A DNA stretch of 64,000 nucleotides from Pseudomonas fluorescens (GTDB taxonomy: Bacteria > Pseudomonadota > Gammaproteobacteria > Pseudomonadales > Pseudomonadaceae). The notes below the pieces were generated by a model, which was given only the letters and a program-made list of their open reading frames with translations, did not search any database and was not told the origin of the DNA. The position numbers were made by a program, and so were the translations under genes. The stretch is from the NCBI RefSeq assembly GCF_000968015.1, contig NZ_LACH01000072.1:37955-101954 (forward strand), read 5' to 3'. Position 1 is the first letter of the stretch. The number at the start of each line of letters is the position of its first letter. Below, piece by piece: positions 52,584 through 61,346 of this stretch.

Positions 52584-54482
52584 GTGGATTTCCCTTCCCG
52601 TTTTGAAGTGATCGTCATCGGCGGCGGTCATGCCGGTACCGAGGCAGCACTGGCCTCAGCACGTATGGGTGCAAAAACCCTGTTGCTGACGCACAACGTG
52701 GAAACCCTCGGTGCCATGAGTTGCAACCCCGCTATCGGTGGGATCGGCAAAAGCCATCTGGTCAAGGAAATCGATGCCCTTGGCGGCGCGATGGCCATGG
52801 CTACCGATAAAGGTGGTATTCAATTTCGCGTGTTGAACAGCCGCAAAGGCCCGGCCGTGCGTGCAACCCGCGCTCAGGCTGACCGGGTTCTGTACAAGGC
52901 CGCTGTCCGCGAAATCCTTGAAAACCAGCCGAACCTGTGGATATTTCAACAGGCCGCCGACGACCTGATCGTTGAGCAGGAACAAGTGCGCGGTGTTGTC
53001 ACCCAAATGGGCCTGCGTTTCCTCGCGGACTCCGTGGTGTTGACCACTGGCACCTTCCTCGGTGGACTTATCCACATCGGAATGCAGAATTTTTCCGGTG
53101 GCCGTGCCGGTGATCCGCCTTCGATCGCCCTGGCTCACCGTTTACGTGAATTGCCATTGCGCGTTGGTCGCCTGAAAACCGGCACACCGCCGCGTATCGA
53201 CGGTCGTTCTGTGGATTTCTCGGTGATGACCGAGCAAGCCGGCGATACACCGATCCCGGTGATGTCATTCATGGGTTCCAAAGAGCAGCACCCGAAACAG
53301 GTCAGCTGCTGGATTACCCACACCAACGCCCGCACCCACGAAATCATCGCTGCGAACCTCGATCGTTCGCCGATGTATTCCGATGCAGGTGTGATCGAAG
53401 GTATCGGCCCGCGTTACTGCCCGTCGATCGAAGACAAGATCCATCGCTTTGCCGACAAGGAAAGCCATCAGGTCTTCATCGAACCGGAAGGCCTGACGAC
53501 CAACGAGCTGTACCCGAACGGGATATCCACATCCCTGCCGTTCGACGTGCAACTGCAGATCGTGCAATCGATCCGCGGCATGGAAAACGCGCACATCGTT
53601 CGTCCGGGTTACGCCATCGAATACGACTACTTCGACCCGCGTGACCTGAAGTACAACCTGGAAACCAAAGTTATTGCCGGTCTGTTCTTCGCCGGGCAAA
53701 TCAACGGCACCACCGGGTACGAAGAAGCCGGCGCCCAGGGTTTGCTGGCCGGGGCCAACGCCGCACTGCGTGCTCAGGGCAAAGATGCCTGGTGCCCGCG
53801 TCGCGACGAGGCGTACATCGGAGTGTTGGTCGACGACCTGATTACCCTGGGTACCCAGGAACCGTATCGGATGTTCACGTCCCGCGCCGAATACCGCCTG
53901 ATCCTGCGCGAAGACAACGCCGACCTGCGCTTGACCGAAAAAGGTCGCGAACTGGGTCTGGTGGATGACGCACGTTGGGCTGCGTTCTGCACCAAACGCG
54001 AGAGCATCACGCTGGAAGAGCAACGCCTGAAAAGTACCTGGGTTCGCCCGGGCACAGAGCAAGGCGATGCGATTTCCGAGAAGTTCGGCACGCCGTTGAC
54101 CCACGAATACAACTTGCTCAACCTGCTGAGCCGTCCGGAAATCGACTACGCTGGTCTGATCGCCGTGACCGGTGGCGGCGCAGAAGATCCACAAGTCGCC
54201 GAGCAGGTCGAAATCAAGACCAAATACGCCGGTTACATCGATCGTCAGCAGGATGAAATCGCTCGTTTGCGGGCCAGCGAAGACACAAAACTGCCTGTGG
54301 ATATCGACTACACGAATATTTCCGGTCTCTCCAAAGAGATCCAGAGCAAGCTGGGTGCGACCCGTCCAGAGACTTTGGGTCAGGCGTCGCGTATCCCGGG
54401 TGTGACGCCGGCAGCTATTTCGCTGTTGATGATTCATTTGAAAAAACGCGGCGCGGGCCGTCAGTTGGAGCAAAGCGCTTGA
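52584..54482 (+). CDS. mnmG: tRNA wobble uridine-modifying enzyme MnmG
   Basis: A 632-residue FAD/NADH enzyme, partner of MnmE. It opens with FEVIVIGGGHAGTEAALASARMG (FAD fold), then MSCNPAIGGIGKSHLVKEID, DKGGIQFRVLNSRKGPAVRATRAQADR, GRLKTGTPPRIDGR and GLFFAGQINGTTGYEEAGAQG. Of two adjacent GTG codons I prefer the second (52584, VDFPSRFEV), since GAGG at 52574 then has a normal spacing; the first would add one residue. The stop overlaps rsmG by four bases. Confidence 0.97.
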   Translation: MDFPSRFEVIVIGGGHAGTEAALASARMGAKTLLLTHNVETLGAMSCNPAIGGIGKSHLVKEIDALGGAMAMATDKGGIQFRVLNSRKGPAVRATRAQADRVLYKAAVREILENQPNLWIFQQAADDLIVEQEQVRGVVTQMGLRFLADSVVLTTGTFLGGLIHIGMQNFSGGRAGDPPSIALAHRLRELPLRVGRLKTGTPPRIDGRSVDFSVMTEQAGDTPIPVMSFMGSKEQHPKQVSCWITHTNARTHEIIAANLDRSPMYSDAGVIEGIGPRYCPSIEDKIHRFADKESHQVFIEPEGLTTNELYPNGISTSLPFDVQLQIVQSIRGMENAHIVRPGYAIEYDYFDPRDLKYNLETKVIAGLFFAGQINGTTGYEEAGAQGLLAGANAALRAQGKDAWCPRRDEAYIGVLVDDLITLGTQEPYRMFTSRAEYRLILREDNADLRLTEKGRELGLVDDARWAAFCTKRESITLEEQRLKSTWVRPGTEQGDAISEKFGTPLTHEYNLLNLLSRPEIDYAGLIAVTGGGAEDPQVAEQVEIKTKYAGYIDRQQDEIARLRASEDTKLPVDIDYTNISGLSKEIQSKLGATRPETLGQASRIPGVTPAAISLLMIHLKKRGAGRQLEQSA

Positions 54483-55123
54483 GTTCGTTGGTCACCTCGC
54501 AACACGCAGAAGAGTTATCCACAGGTGCGCGCCAGCTCGGTGTCACGCTGACAGAAAGCCAGCACGCGCAGCTGCTGGGTTATCTGGCCCTGTTGATAAA
54601 ATGGAACAAGGCTTACAACCTGACCGCCGTACGCGACCCGGATGAAATGGTTTCCCGTCACTTGCTCGATAGTTTGAGCGTGATGTCGTTCGTCGAAAAC
54701 GGTCGCTGGCTGGACGTTGGCAGCGGTGGCGGCATGCCGGGTATTCCGTTGGCCATCCTGTTTCCAGAGTCCCAAGTGACTTGCCTGGACAGCAACGGCA
54801 AGAAAACCCGCTTCCTGACTCAGGTCAAACTCGAACTCAAACTGGATAACCTGCAAGTTATCCACAGTCGCGTCGAAGCTTTTCAGCCTGATCAGCCATT
54901 CAACGGGATCATCTCCCGGGCGTTCAGCAGCATGGAGAACTTCAGCAACTGGACTCGCCACCTCGGCGACACCGAAACACGTTGGCTGGCAATGAAGGGC
55001 GTTCATCCCGCCGATGAGCTGGTAGCATTGCCGGCAGACTTCCACCTCGATAGCGAACACGCCCTGGCCGTACCCGGTTGCCAAGGCCAACGCCATCTGC
55101 TGATACTGCGCCGCACGGCATGA
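54479..55123 (+). CDS. rsmG: 16S rRNA (guanine-527-N7)-methyltransferase RsmG
   Basis: A 214-residue SAM methyltransferase acting on G527 of 16S rRNA; loss gives low-level streptomycin resistance. It has YLALLIKWNKAYNLTAVRDP, MVSRHLLDSLSV, WLDVGSGGGMPGIPLAILFP (SAM motif), LDSNGKKTRFL and IISRAFSSMENF. The start is a TTG overlapping the mnmG stop. Two exact DnaA boxes (54515, 54858) lie within. Confidence 0.96.
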   Translation: MSSLVTSQHAEELSTGARQLGVTLTESQHAQLLGYLALLIKWNKAYNLTAVRDPDEMVSRHLLDSLSVMSFVENGRWLDVGSGGGMPGIPLAILFPESQVTCLDSNGKKTRFLTQVKLELKLDNLQVIHSRVEAFQPDQPFNGIISRAFSSMENFSNWTRHLGDTETRWLAMKGVHPADELVALPADFHLDSEHALAVPGCQGQRHLLILRRTA

Positions 55124-55141
55124 TTGGGAACACAAGCAAGA

Positions 55142-55939
55142 ATGGCTAAGGTATTCGCGATAGCGAACCAAAAGGGTGGTGTGGGCAAGACCACCACCTG
55201 CATCAACCTCGCAGCTTCCCTGGTCGCTACCAAGCGTCGGGTGCTGTTGATCGATCTCGATCCACAGGGCAACGCCACCATGGGTAGCGGTGTGGATAAA
55301 CACGGCCTGGAAAATTCGGTCTACGACCTGCTGATCGGCGAATGCGATCTGGCTCAGGCCATGCATTACTCCGAGCACGGTGGTTACCAACTGCTGCCGG
55401 CCAACCGCGACCTGACTGCGGCCGAAGTGGTTCTGCTGGAAATGCAGATGAAGGAAAGCCGCCTGCGCAGTGCGCTGGCGCCGATCCGTGAAAACTACGA
55501 TTACATTTTGATCGACTGTCCACCGTCGTTGTCGATGCTCACGCTTAACGCACTGGTTGCGGCGGACGGGGTGATTATCCCCATGCAGTGCGAGTACTTC
55601 GCGCTCGAAGGCTTGAGCGACCTTGTGGATAACATCAAGCGCATCGCTGAGTTGCTGAACCCGAACCTGAAAGTCGAAGGCCTGTTGCGGACCATGTATG
55701 ACCCGCGCCTGAGCCTGATGAACGATGTTTCGGCGCAGCTCAAGGAACACTTCGGCGAGCAGCTCTACGACACGGTGATTCCGCGCAACATCCGCCTGGC
55801 TGAAGCACCTAGCTATGGCATGCCGGCGCTGGCGTACGACAAATCATCGCGGGGCGCCATTGCCTATCTGGCATTGGCGGGCGAGATGGTTCGTCGTCAA
55901 CGCAAAAACTCACGCACTGCCGCTGCTCAGGCAACTTAA
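55142..55939 (+). CDS. parA: Chromosome partitioning ATPase ParA (Soj)
   Basis: A 265-residue deviant-Walker ATPase: KVFAIANQKGGVGKTTTCIN at the N-terminus, VLLIDLDPQGNATMGSG, YILIDCPPSLSMLTLNAL and IPMQCEYFALEGLSDL. It binds DNA nonspecifically and moves ParB-parS complexes toward the poles. The start is the ATG at 55142; an in-frame ATG at 55124 would add six residues. Two DnaA-box sequences (55291, 55624) fall inside. parB follows after nine bases. Confidence 0.97.
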   Translation: MAKVFAIANQKGGVGKTTTCINLAASLVATKRRVLLIDLDPQGNATMGSGVDKHGLENSVYDLLIGECDLAQAMHYSEHGGYQLLPANRDLTAAEVVLLEMQMKESRLRSALAPIRENYDYILIDCPPSLSMLTLNALVAADGVIIPMQCEYFALEGLSDLVDNIKRIAELLNPNLKVEGLLRTMYDPRLSLMNDVSAQLKEHFGEQLYDTVIPRNIRLAEAPSYGMPALAYDKSSRGAIAYLALAGEMVRRQRKNSRTAAAQAT

Positions 55940-55948
55940 GGAATCCCC

Positions 55949-56821
55949 ATGGCCGTCAAGAAACGAGGTCTCGGACGTGGACTGGATGCACTGCTGAGTG
56001 GTCCGACTGTCAGCTCGCTGGAAGAACAAGCTGTGCAGGCTGATCAGCGTGAGCTGCAGCACCTGCCCCTGGACCTGATCCAGCGCGGCAAGTACCAGCC
56101 GCGCCGGGACATGGATCCTCAGGCGCTGGAAGAGCTGGCGCAGTCGATCAAGGCTCAGGGCGTGATGCAGCCGATCGTGGTTCGTCCGATTGGCAGCGGT
56201 CGCTTCGAAATCATCGCAGGTGAACGCCGCTGGCGCGCCAGTCAGCAGGCTGGGCAGGAAACCATCCCGGCAATGGTTCGCGATGTGCCGGATGAAACCG
56301 CGATCGCCATGGCGCTGATCGAGAACATCCAGCGCGAAGACCTCAATCCAATCGAAGAAGCGGTGGCTTTGCAGCGTTTGCAGCAGGAATTCCAGCTGAC
56401 GCAGCAACAAGTGGCCGAAGCCGTGGGCAAATCCCGCGTGACCGTGGCCAACCTGCTACGCTTGATCGCGTTGCCGGAAGTCATCAAAACCATGCTGTCC
56501 CACGGCGACCTGGAAATGGGTCATGCCCGTGCTTTGCTCGGTTTACCGGAAAATCAACAGGTTGAAGGGGCGCGACACGTTGTCGCACGGGGGCTGACTG
56601 TACGCCAGACTGAAGCACTGGTTCGCCAGTGGTTGAGTGGTAAACCGGAACCTGCTGAACCGGTAAAGCCGGACCCGGATATCGCTCGACTCGAACAGCG
56701 TCTGGCTGAGCGCCTAGGCTCTGCGGTGCAGATTCGCCACGGGAAAAAGGGGAAAGGGCAGTTGGTGATTGGTTACAACTCCCTGGATGAGCTTCAAGGT
56801 GTACTTGCACACATCCGCTGA
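55949..56821 (+). CDS. parB: Chromosome partitioning CTPase ParB (Spo0J)
   Basis: A 290-residue DNA clamp that loads at parS and spreads. In order: a basic N-terminus (VKKRGLGRGLDALLSG, the ParA-stimulating arm), the CTP-binding domain with QYQPRRD-like KYQPRRDMD and AGERRWRASQ, ENIQREDLNPIEEA, the helix-turn-helix LTQQQVAEAVGKSRVTVANL, and a C-terminal dimer domain (QLVIGYNSLDELQGVLAHI). AAGGAA precedes the ATG. Its targets in this window are the two parS sites in recF. Confidence 0.97.
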   Translation: MAVKKRGLGRGLDALLSGPTVSSLEEQAVQADQRELQHLPLDLIQRGKYQPRRDMDPQALEELAQSIKAQGVMQPIVVRPIGSGRFEIIAGERRWRASQQAGQETIPAMVRDVPDETAIAMALIENIQREDLNPIEEAVALQRLQQEFQLTQQQVAEAVGKSRVTVANLLRLIALPEVIKTMLSHGDLEMGHARALLGLPENQQVEGARHVVARGLTVRQTEALVRQWLSGKPEPAEPVKPDPDIARLEQRLAERLGSAVQIRHGKKGKGQLVIGYNSLDELQGVLAHIR

Positions 56822-56866
56822 AACATTTCCTCATGTAGCGTGGAGTCGGAAATCACTACCTGACAG

Positions 56867-56895
56867 TTGAATAGGGGCAGAACCGCCCCTATACT
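56867..56895 (+). promoter_or_regulatory. Candidate promoter of the atp operon with embedded palindrome
   Basis: TTGAAT (56867-56872), 17 bases, TATACT (56890-56895), 75 bases before atpI. The spacer is almost entirely an 8-base inverted repeat ATAGGGGC-agaacc-GCCCCTAT (56871-56892), which could be an operator or a short hairpin. Confidence 0.55.
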
Positions 56896-56969
56896 CTGCG
56901 CGCATTTTGTCGGCACAAATTATGCCAAGTTATTGAATTCTGGCAGCCGATCATTGGGGAGCAAAAACG

Positions 56970-57377
56970 ATGGAGAGCCGCACGCCAAACCGCTTGCCGT
57001 TCCATCGCCTGGCAGTTTTTCCGGTCCTACTGGCTCAATTTGTCGTTTTGGTACTGGCCGCTTTGGCGCTTTGGTACTGGCATGGAGTCGTAGCCGGGTA
57101 CTCAGGACTCTGCGGAGGCCTGATAGCCTTGCTACCCAATGTTTATTTCGCTCACAGGGCATTTCGGTTTTCCGGCGCCCGAGCAGCTCAAGCCATCGTC
57201 CGGTCTTTTTATGCCGGCGAGGCGGGCAAACTAATTTTGACGGCAGTGCTCTTTGCATTGACGTTTGCAGGTGTGAAGCCATTGGCGCCGCTAGCTGTAT
57301 TCGGCGTCTTCGTGTTGACCCAACTGGTCAGCTGGTTCGCGCCCCTGCTGATGAGAACAAGACTTTCGAGACCTTAG
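56970..57377 (+). CDS. atpI: ATP synthase accessory subunit I
   Basis: A 135-residue membrane protein with four hydrophobic segments (about 14-32, 36-60, 84-101, 105-124), the GLIALLPNVYFAHRAF core and a basic start. AtpI assists assembly of the c ring and is not essential. It is first of the atpIBEFHAGDC operon; atpB begins 16 bases after its stop. GGGGAG lies upstream of the ATG. Confidence 0.93.
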   Translation: MESRTPNRLPFHRLAVFPVLLAQFVVLVLAALALWYWHGVVAGYSGLCGGLIALLPNVYFAHRAFRFSGARAAQAIVRSFYAGEAGKLILTAVLFALTFAGVKPLAPLAVFGVFVLTQLVSWFAPLLMRTRLSRP

Positions 57378-57393
57378 GGCGTTTGAGGCAACC

Positions 57394-58263
57394 ATGGCAG
57401 AGACAACCGCTTCGGGCTATATCCAGCACCACTTGCAGAACCTGACCTTCGGTCAGCACCCAACTGGCGGGTGGGGTTTTGCCCACACCGCAGCAGAAGC
57501 CAAAGAAATGGGCTTCTGGGCTTTCCACGTCGATACTCTCGGCTGGTCGGTCGCGTTGGGTCTGATCTTCGTTCTTCTTTTCCGCATGGCGGCAAAGAAG
57601 GCGACTTCCGGTCAGCCTGGCGGCTTGCAGAACTTCGTCGAAGTTCTGATCGAGTTCGTCGACAGCAGCGTGAAAGATACCTTTCACGGCCGTAATCCAT
57701 TGATCGCACCATTGGCGCTGACAATTTTTGTCTGGGTGTTCCTGATGAACGCCGTCGACCTGGTTCCGGTCGACTGGATTCCGAAAGTGGCTGCCTTCAT
57801 TACTGGCGACCCGCATCTGGTCTTCCGTGCTGTTCCGACCACTGACCCGAACGCGACTCTGGGTATGTCCCTGTCGGTGTTCGCGTTGATCATTTTCTAC
57901 AGCATCAAGGTCAAGGGCATCGGCGGCTTCATCGGCGAACTGACCCTGCACCCTTTCGGCAGCAAGAACGTCTTCGTTCAAGCCCTGCTGATCCCGGTGA
58001 ACTTCCTGCTGGAGTTCGTGACACTGGTTGCCAAGCCAATTTCCCTGGCACTGCGTCTGTTCGGCAACATGTACGCCGGCGAACTGGTCTTCATTCTGAT
58101 TGCTGTGATGTTCGGCAGCGGTCTGCTCTGGCTTAGCGGCCTGGGTGTAGTTCTGCAGTGGGCGTGGGCTGTGTTCCACATCCTGATCATCACCCTGCAG
58201 GCGTTTATCTTCATGATGCTGACCATCGTTTACCTGTCGATGGCGCACGAAGAGAACCATTAA
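57394..58263 (+). CDS. atpB: ATP synthase F0 subunit a
   Basis: The 289-residue stator channel subunit, with five to six transmembrane helices. The essential Arg sits in PISLALRLFGNMYAGELVFIL, and QAFIFMMLTIVYLSMAHEENH closes the protein. It forms the proton half-channels against the c ring. It is followed by a 133-base leader with two hairpins before atpE. Confidence 0.97.
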   Translation: MAETTASGYIQHHLQNLTFGQHPTGGWGFAHTAAEAKEMGFWAFHVDTLGWSVALGLIFVLLFRMAAKKATSGQPGGLQNFVEVLIEFVDSSVKDTFHGRNPLIAPLALTIFVWVFLMNAVDLVPVDWIPKVAAFITGDPHLVFRAVPTTDPNATLGMSLSVFALIIFYSIKVKGIGGFIGELTLHPFGSKNVFVQALLIPVNFLLEFVTLVAKPISLALRLFGNMYAGELVFILIAVMFGSGLLWLSGLGVVLQWAWAVFHILIITLQAFIFMMLTIVYLSMAHEENH

Positions 58264-58309
58264 GACCAGTCTCGACTGGTCTGATGTCCCACTCGGTCAA
58301 ACGAGTGGG
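58263..58309 (+). other. Two tandem perfect hairpins between atpB and atpE
   Basis: AGACCAGT-ctcg-ACTGGTCT (58263-58282) and CCCACTCG-gtcaaa-CGAGTGGG (58288-58309), each an 8-base perfect stem. Neither has a T tract, so they look like mRNA processing or stability elements rather than terminators. An A-rich unpaired stretch and GGGAGGAAAG follow before atpE. Confidence 0.7.
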
Positions 58310-58396
58310 TGCCCGAACAGGGCTATGAAACGATTTGTTTTACCGCTTTAAAATCTAAAAAACCTAAACCATACGACGTAAAAGTCGGGAGGAAAG

Positions 58397-58654
58397 ATGG
58401 AAACTGTAGTTGGTCTAACCGCTATCGCTGTTGCACTGTTGATCGGCCTGGGCGCACTGGGTACCGCAATTGGTTTCGGCCTGTTGGGCGGCAAGTTCCT
58501 GGAAGGCGCAGCGCGTCAGCCAGAGATGGTTCCAATGCTGCAAGTCAAAATGTTCATCGTTGCCGGTCTGCTCGACGCCGTAACCATGATCGGTGTTGGT
58601 ATCGCTCTGTTCTTCACCTTCGCGAACCCATTCGTTGGTCAACTCGCTGGCTAA
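58397..58654 (+). CDS. atpE: ATP synthase F0 subunit c
   Basis: The 85-residue proteolipid with two membrane helices joined by the polar loop ARQPE (39-43). The proton-carrying carboxylate is Asp60 in [12 protein letters not shown]. No sodium-site pattern (Gln/Glu-Ser) is seen, so it is proton-driven. A very strong ribosome site (GGGAGGAAAG) and an A-rich upstream stretch fit its need for about ten copies per enzyme. Confidence 0.97.
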
Positions 58655-58710
58655 TTACTCGAACCTTCGAGTAATTGGTGTGATGTGCAACGAACGAGCG
58701 AGGTGTTGGC

Positions 58711-59181
58711 GTGAACATTAATGCAACCCTGATTGGCCAGTCCGTTGCGTTCTTCATTTTTGTACTGTTTTGCATGAAGTTCGTGTGGCCTCCGGTCATC
58801 GCGGCTTTGCACGAACGTCAGAAGAAGATCGCGGATGGACTGGACGCTGCCGCCCGAGCAGCTCGCGACCTGGAGTTGGCCCAAGATAAAGCGGGTCAAC
58901 AACTGCGCGAAGCAAAAGCTCAGGCAGCCGAAATCATTGAGCAAGCCAAGAAACGCGGTAACCAGATCGTCGAAGAGGCTGTTGAAAAAGCCCGTATCGA
59001 CGCTGACCGTGTGAAGGTTCAGGCTCAGGCCGAGATCGAGCAGGAACTGAACAGTGTCAAAGACGCGCTGCGTGCCCAATTGGGTGCTCTGGCCGTTGGC
59101 GGCGCCGAGAAGATCCTGGGTGCCACAATCGATCAAAACGCGCACGCGGAGCTGGTAAACAAACTGGCTGCTGAAATTTAA
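58711..59181 (+). CDS. atpF: ATP synthase F0 subunit b
   Basis: The 156-residue peripheral stalk subunit. One N-terminal membrane helix (LIGQSVAFFIFVLFCMKFVW) is followed by a long charged coiled coil (about 35-125) rich in Ala/Glu/Lys/Gln, ending in the delta-binding tail. The start is GTG (58711), with GCGAGG upstream. Its place between atpE and atpH is standard. Confidence 0.96.
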   Translation: MNINATLIGQSVAFFIFVLFCMKFVWPPVIAALHERQKKIADGLDAAARAARDLELAQDKAGQQLREAKAQAAEIIEQAKKRGNQIVEEAVEKARIDADRVKVQAQAEIEQELNSVKDALRAQLGALAVGGAEKILGATIDQNAHAELVNKLAAEI

Positions 59182-59193
59182 GCGAGGGCGATC

Positions 59194-59730
59194 ATGGCAG
59201 AATTGACCACGTTGGCCCGACCTTACGCTAAGGCAGCCTTCGAGCACGCCCAGGCCCACCAGCAACTGGCCTCTTGGTCAGCCATGCTCGGCCTGGCTGC
59301 AGCAGTGTCGCAAGACGACACCATGCAGCGCGTGCTCAAGGCCCCGCGACTGACGAGCGCAGACAAGGCCGCCACGTTTATTGACGTGTGCGGCGACAAG
59401 TTTGATGTGAAGGCACAGAACTTCATTAACGTCGTTGCCGAAAACGACCGTCTCCCGCTGTTGCCGGAGATCGCCGCTCTGTTTGACCTGTACAAGGCCG
59501 AACAAGAGAAATCGGTAGACGTTGAAGTCACCAGTGCTTTTGCATTGAACCAAGAACAGCAAGACAAACTCGCCAAGGTTCTCAGTGCACGACTCAACCG
59601 GGAAGTGCGCCTGCAAGTCGAGGAAGACAAATCCCTTATTGGGGGCATTGTCATCCGCGCCGGCGACCTGGTAATCGATGGCTCGGTTCGCGGAAAACTC
59701 GCAAACCTTGCCGAAGCATTGAAATCTTGA
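59194..59730 (+). CDS. atpH: ATP synthase F1 subunit delta
   Basis: The 178-residue OSCP-type subunit linking the b stalk to the alpha subunits. The helical N-domain begins LTTLARPYAKAAFEHAQAH, and the C-terminal half includes LSARLNREVRLQVEEDKSLI and GGIVIRAGDLVIDGSVRGKL, the family signature. It lies 12 bases after atpF and 21 before atpA. Confidence 0.96.
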   Translation: MAELTTLARPYAKAAFEHAQAHQQLASWSAMLGLAAAVSQDDTMQRVLKAPRLTSADKAATFIDVCGDKFDVKAQNFINVVAENDRLPLLPEIAALFDLYKAEQEKSVDVEVTSAFALNQEQQDKLAKVLSARLNREVRLQVEEDKSLIGGIVIRAGDLVIDGSVRGKLANLAEALKS

Positions 59731-59751
59731 GTTTGAAGGGGCAGCAGAGCA

Positions 59752-61296
59752 ATGCAGCAACTCAATCCTTCCGAAATAAGTGAAATTATCAAGGGCCGCA
59801 TCGACAAGCTCGATGTGACCTCCCAAGCCCGTAACGAAGGCACTGTCGTCAGCGTATCTGACGGTATCGTGCGGATTCACGGTCTGGCCGACGTAATGTA
59901 CGGCGAGATGATCGAGTTTCCGGGCGGCATCTTCGGTATGGCTCTCAACCTGGAGCAAGACTCTGTAGGTGCCGTTGTATTGGGCTCCTACCAGTCTCTG
60001 GCTGAAGGCATGAGCGCCAAGTGCACTGGCCGCATCCTCGAGGTTCCGGTTGGTAAGGAACTGCTGGGTCGCGTAGTCGACGCACTGGGTAACCCAGTTG
60101 ACGGCAAAGGTCCGCTGAACAACACCGAGACCGATGCGGTCGAGAAAGTTGCTCCAGGCGTGATCTGGCGTAAGTCGGTAGACCAGCCTGTACAGACTGG
60201 CTACAAGGCTGTCGATGCCATGATTCCTGTCGGCCGTGGCCAGCGTGAGCTGATCATCGGTGACCGTCAGATCGGTAAAACCGCTCTGGCGATCGACGCG
60301 ATCATCAACCAGAAAAACAGCGGTATTTTCTGCGTCTACGTAGCGATCGGTCAGAAACAATCGACCATCGCTAACGTGGTTCGCAAGCTGGAAGAAAACG
60401 GCGCACTGGCTAACACCATCGTCGTTGCCGCGAGCGCTTCGGAATCTGCAGCACTGCAGTTCCTGGCACCGTACTCCGGTTGCACCATGGGTGAATTCTT
60501 CCGCGACCGCGGTGAAGACGCGCTGATCGTTTATGACGATCTGTCCAAGCAAGCAGTGGCTTACCGCCAGATTTCCCTGCTGCTGCGCCGTCCACCAGGC
60601 CGTGAAGCTTACCCAGGCGACGTGTTCTATCTCCACTCCCGTCTGCTGGAGCGCGCATCCCGCGTTTCGGAAGAGTACGTAGAGAAGTTCACCAACGGCG
60701 CAGTGACCGGCAAAACCGGTTCCCTGACCGCACTGCCGATCATCGAAACCCAGGCTGGCGACGTTTCCGCGTTCGTTCCGACCAACGTGATTTCCATCAC
60801 CGACGGTCAGATCTTCCTGGAATCGGCCATGTTCAACTCCGGGATCCGTCCTGCTGTGAACGCCGGTGTTTCGGTATCCCGTGTGGGTGGTGCCGCTCAG
60901 ACCAAGATCATCAAGAAGCTCTCCGGTGGTATCCGTACCGCTCTGGCTCAGTACCGTGAACTGGCGGCATTCGCCCAGTTCGCTTCTGACCTGGACGAAG
61001 CGACCCGTAAGCAACTTGAGCATGGTCAGCGCGTTACCGAGCTGATGAAGCAGAAGCAATACGCACCAATGTCGATCGCTGACATGGCGCTGTCGCTGTA
61101 TGCCGCTGAGCGTGGGTTCCTGACTGACGTTGAAATCGCCAAGATCGGCAGCTTCGAACAAGCGCTGATTGCTTTCTTCAACCGCGATCACGCCGAATTG
61201 ATGGCGAAGATCAACGTGAAGGGTGACTTCAATGACGAAATCGACGCTGGCATGAAAGCCGGTATCGAGAAGTTCAAGGCCACCCAAACCTGGTAA
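59752..61296 (+). CDS. atpA: ATP synthase F1 subunit alpha
   Basis: The 514-residue non-catalytic nucleotide-binding subunit. It has an N-terminal beta barrel (VVSVSDGIVRIHGLADVMYG), ELIIGDRQIGKTALAIDAII (Walker A), ALIVYDDLSKQAVAYRQISL (Walker B) and the arginine-finger region FNSGIRPAVNAGVSVSRVGG. It is followed by a perfect hairpin before atpG. Confidence 0.98.
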   Translation: MQQLNPSEISEIIKGRIDKLDVTSQARNEGTVVSVSDGIVRIHGLADVMYGEMIEFPGGIFGMALNLEQDSVGAVVLGSYQSLAEGMSAKCTGRILEVPVGKELLGRVVDALGNPVDGKGPLNNTETDAVEKVAPGVIWRKSVDQPVQTGYKAVDAMIPVGRGQRELIIGDRQIGKTALAIDAIINQKNSGIFCVYVAIGQKQSTIANVVRKLEENGALANTIVVAASASESAALQFLAPYSGCTMGEFFRDRGEDALIVYDDLSKQAVAYRQISLLLRRPPGREAYPGDVFYLHSRLLERASRVSEEYVEKFTNGAVTGKTGSLTALPIIETQAGDVSAFVPTNVISITDGQIFLESAMFNSGIRPAVNAGVSVSRVGGAAQTKIIKKLSGGIRTALAQYRELAAFAQFASDLDEATRKQLEHGQRVTELMKQKQYAPMSIADMALSLYAAERGFLTDVEIAKIGSFEQALIAFFNRDHAELMAKINVKGDFNDEIDAGMKAGIEKFKATQTW

Positions 61297-61301
61297 GCCG
61301 C

Positions 61302-61325
61302 AGCGGGAGCCGCAAGGCTCCCGCT
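61302..61325 (+). other. Perfect GCAA-loop hairpin between atpA and atpG
   Basis: AGCGGGAGCC-gcaa-GGCTCCCGCT: a 10-base stem closed by a GNRA-class tetraloop, with no following T run. It probably protects or processes the mRNA rather than terminating it. Confidence 0.7.
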
Positions 61326-61346
61326 TGCTAACCTGATAGGTGTTAC

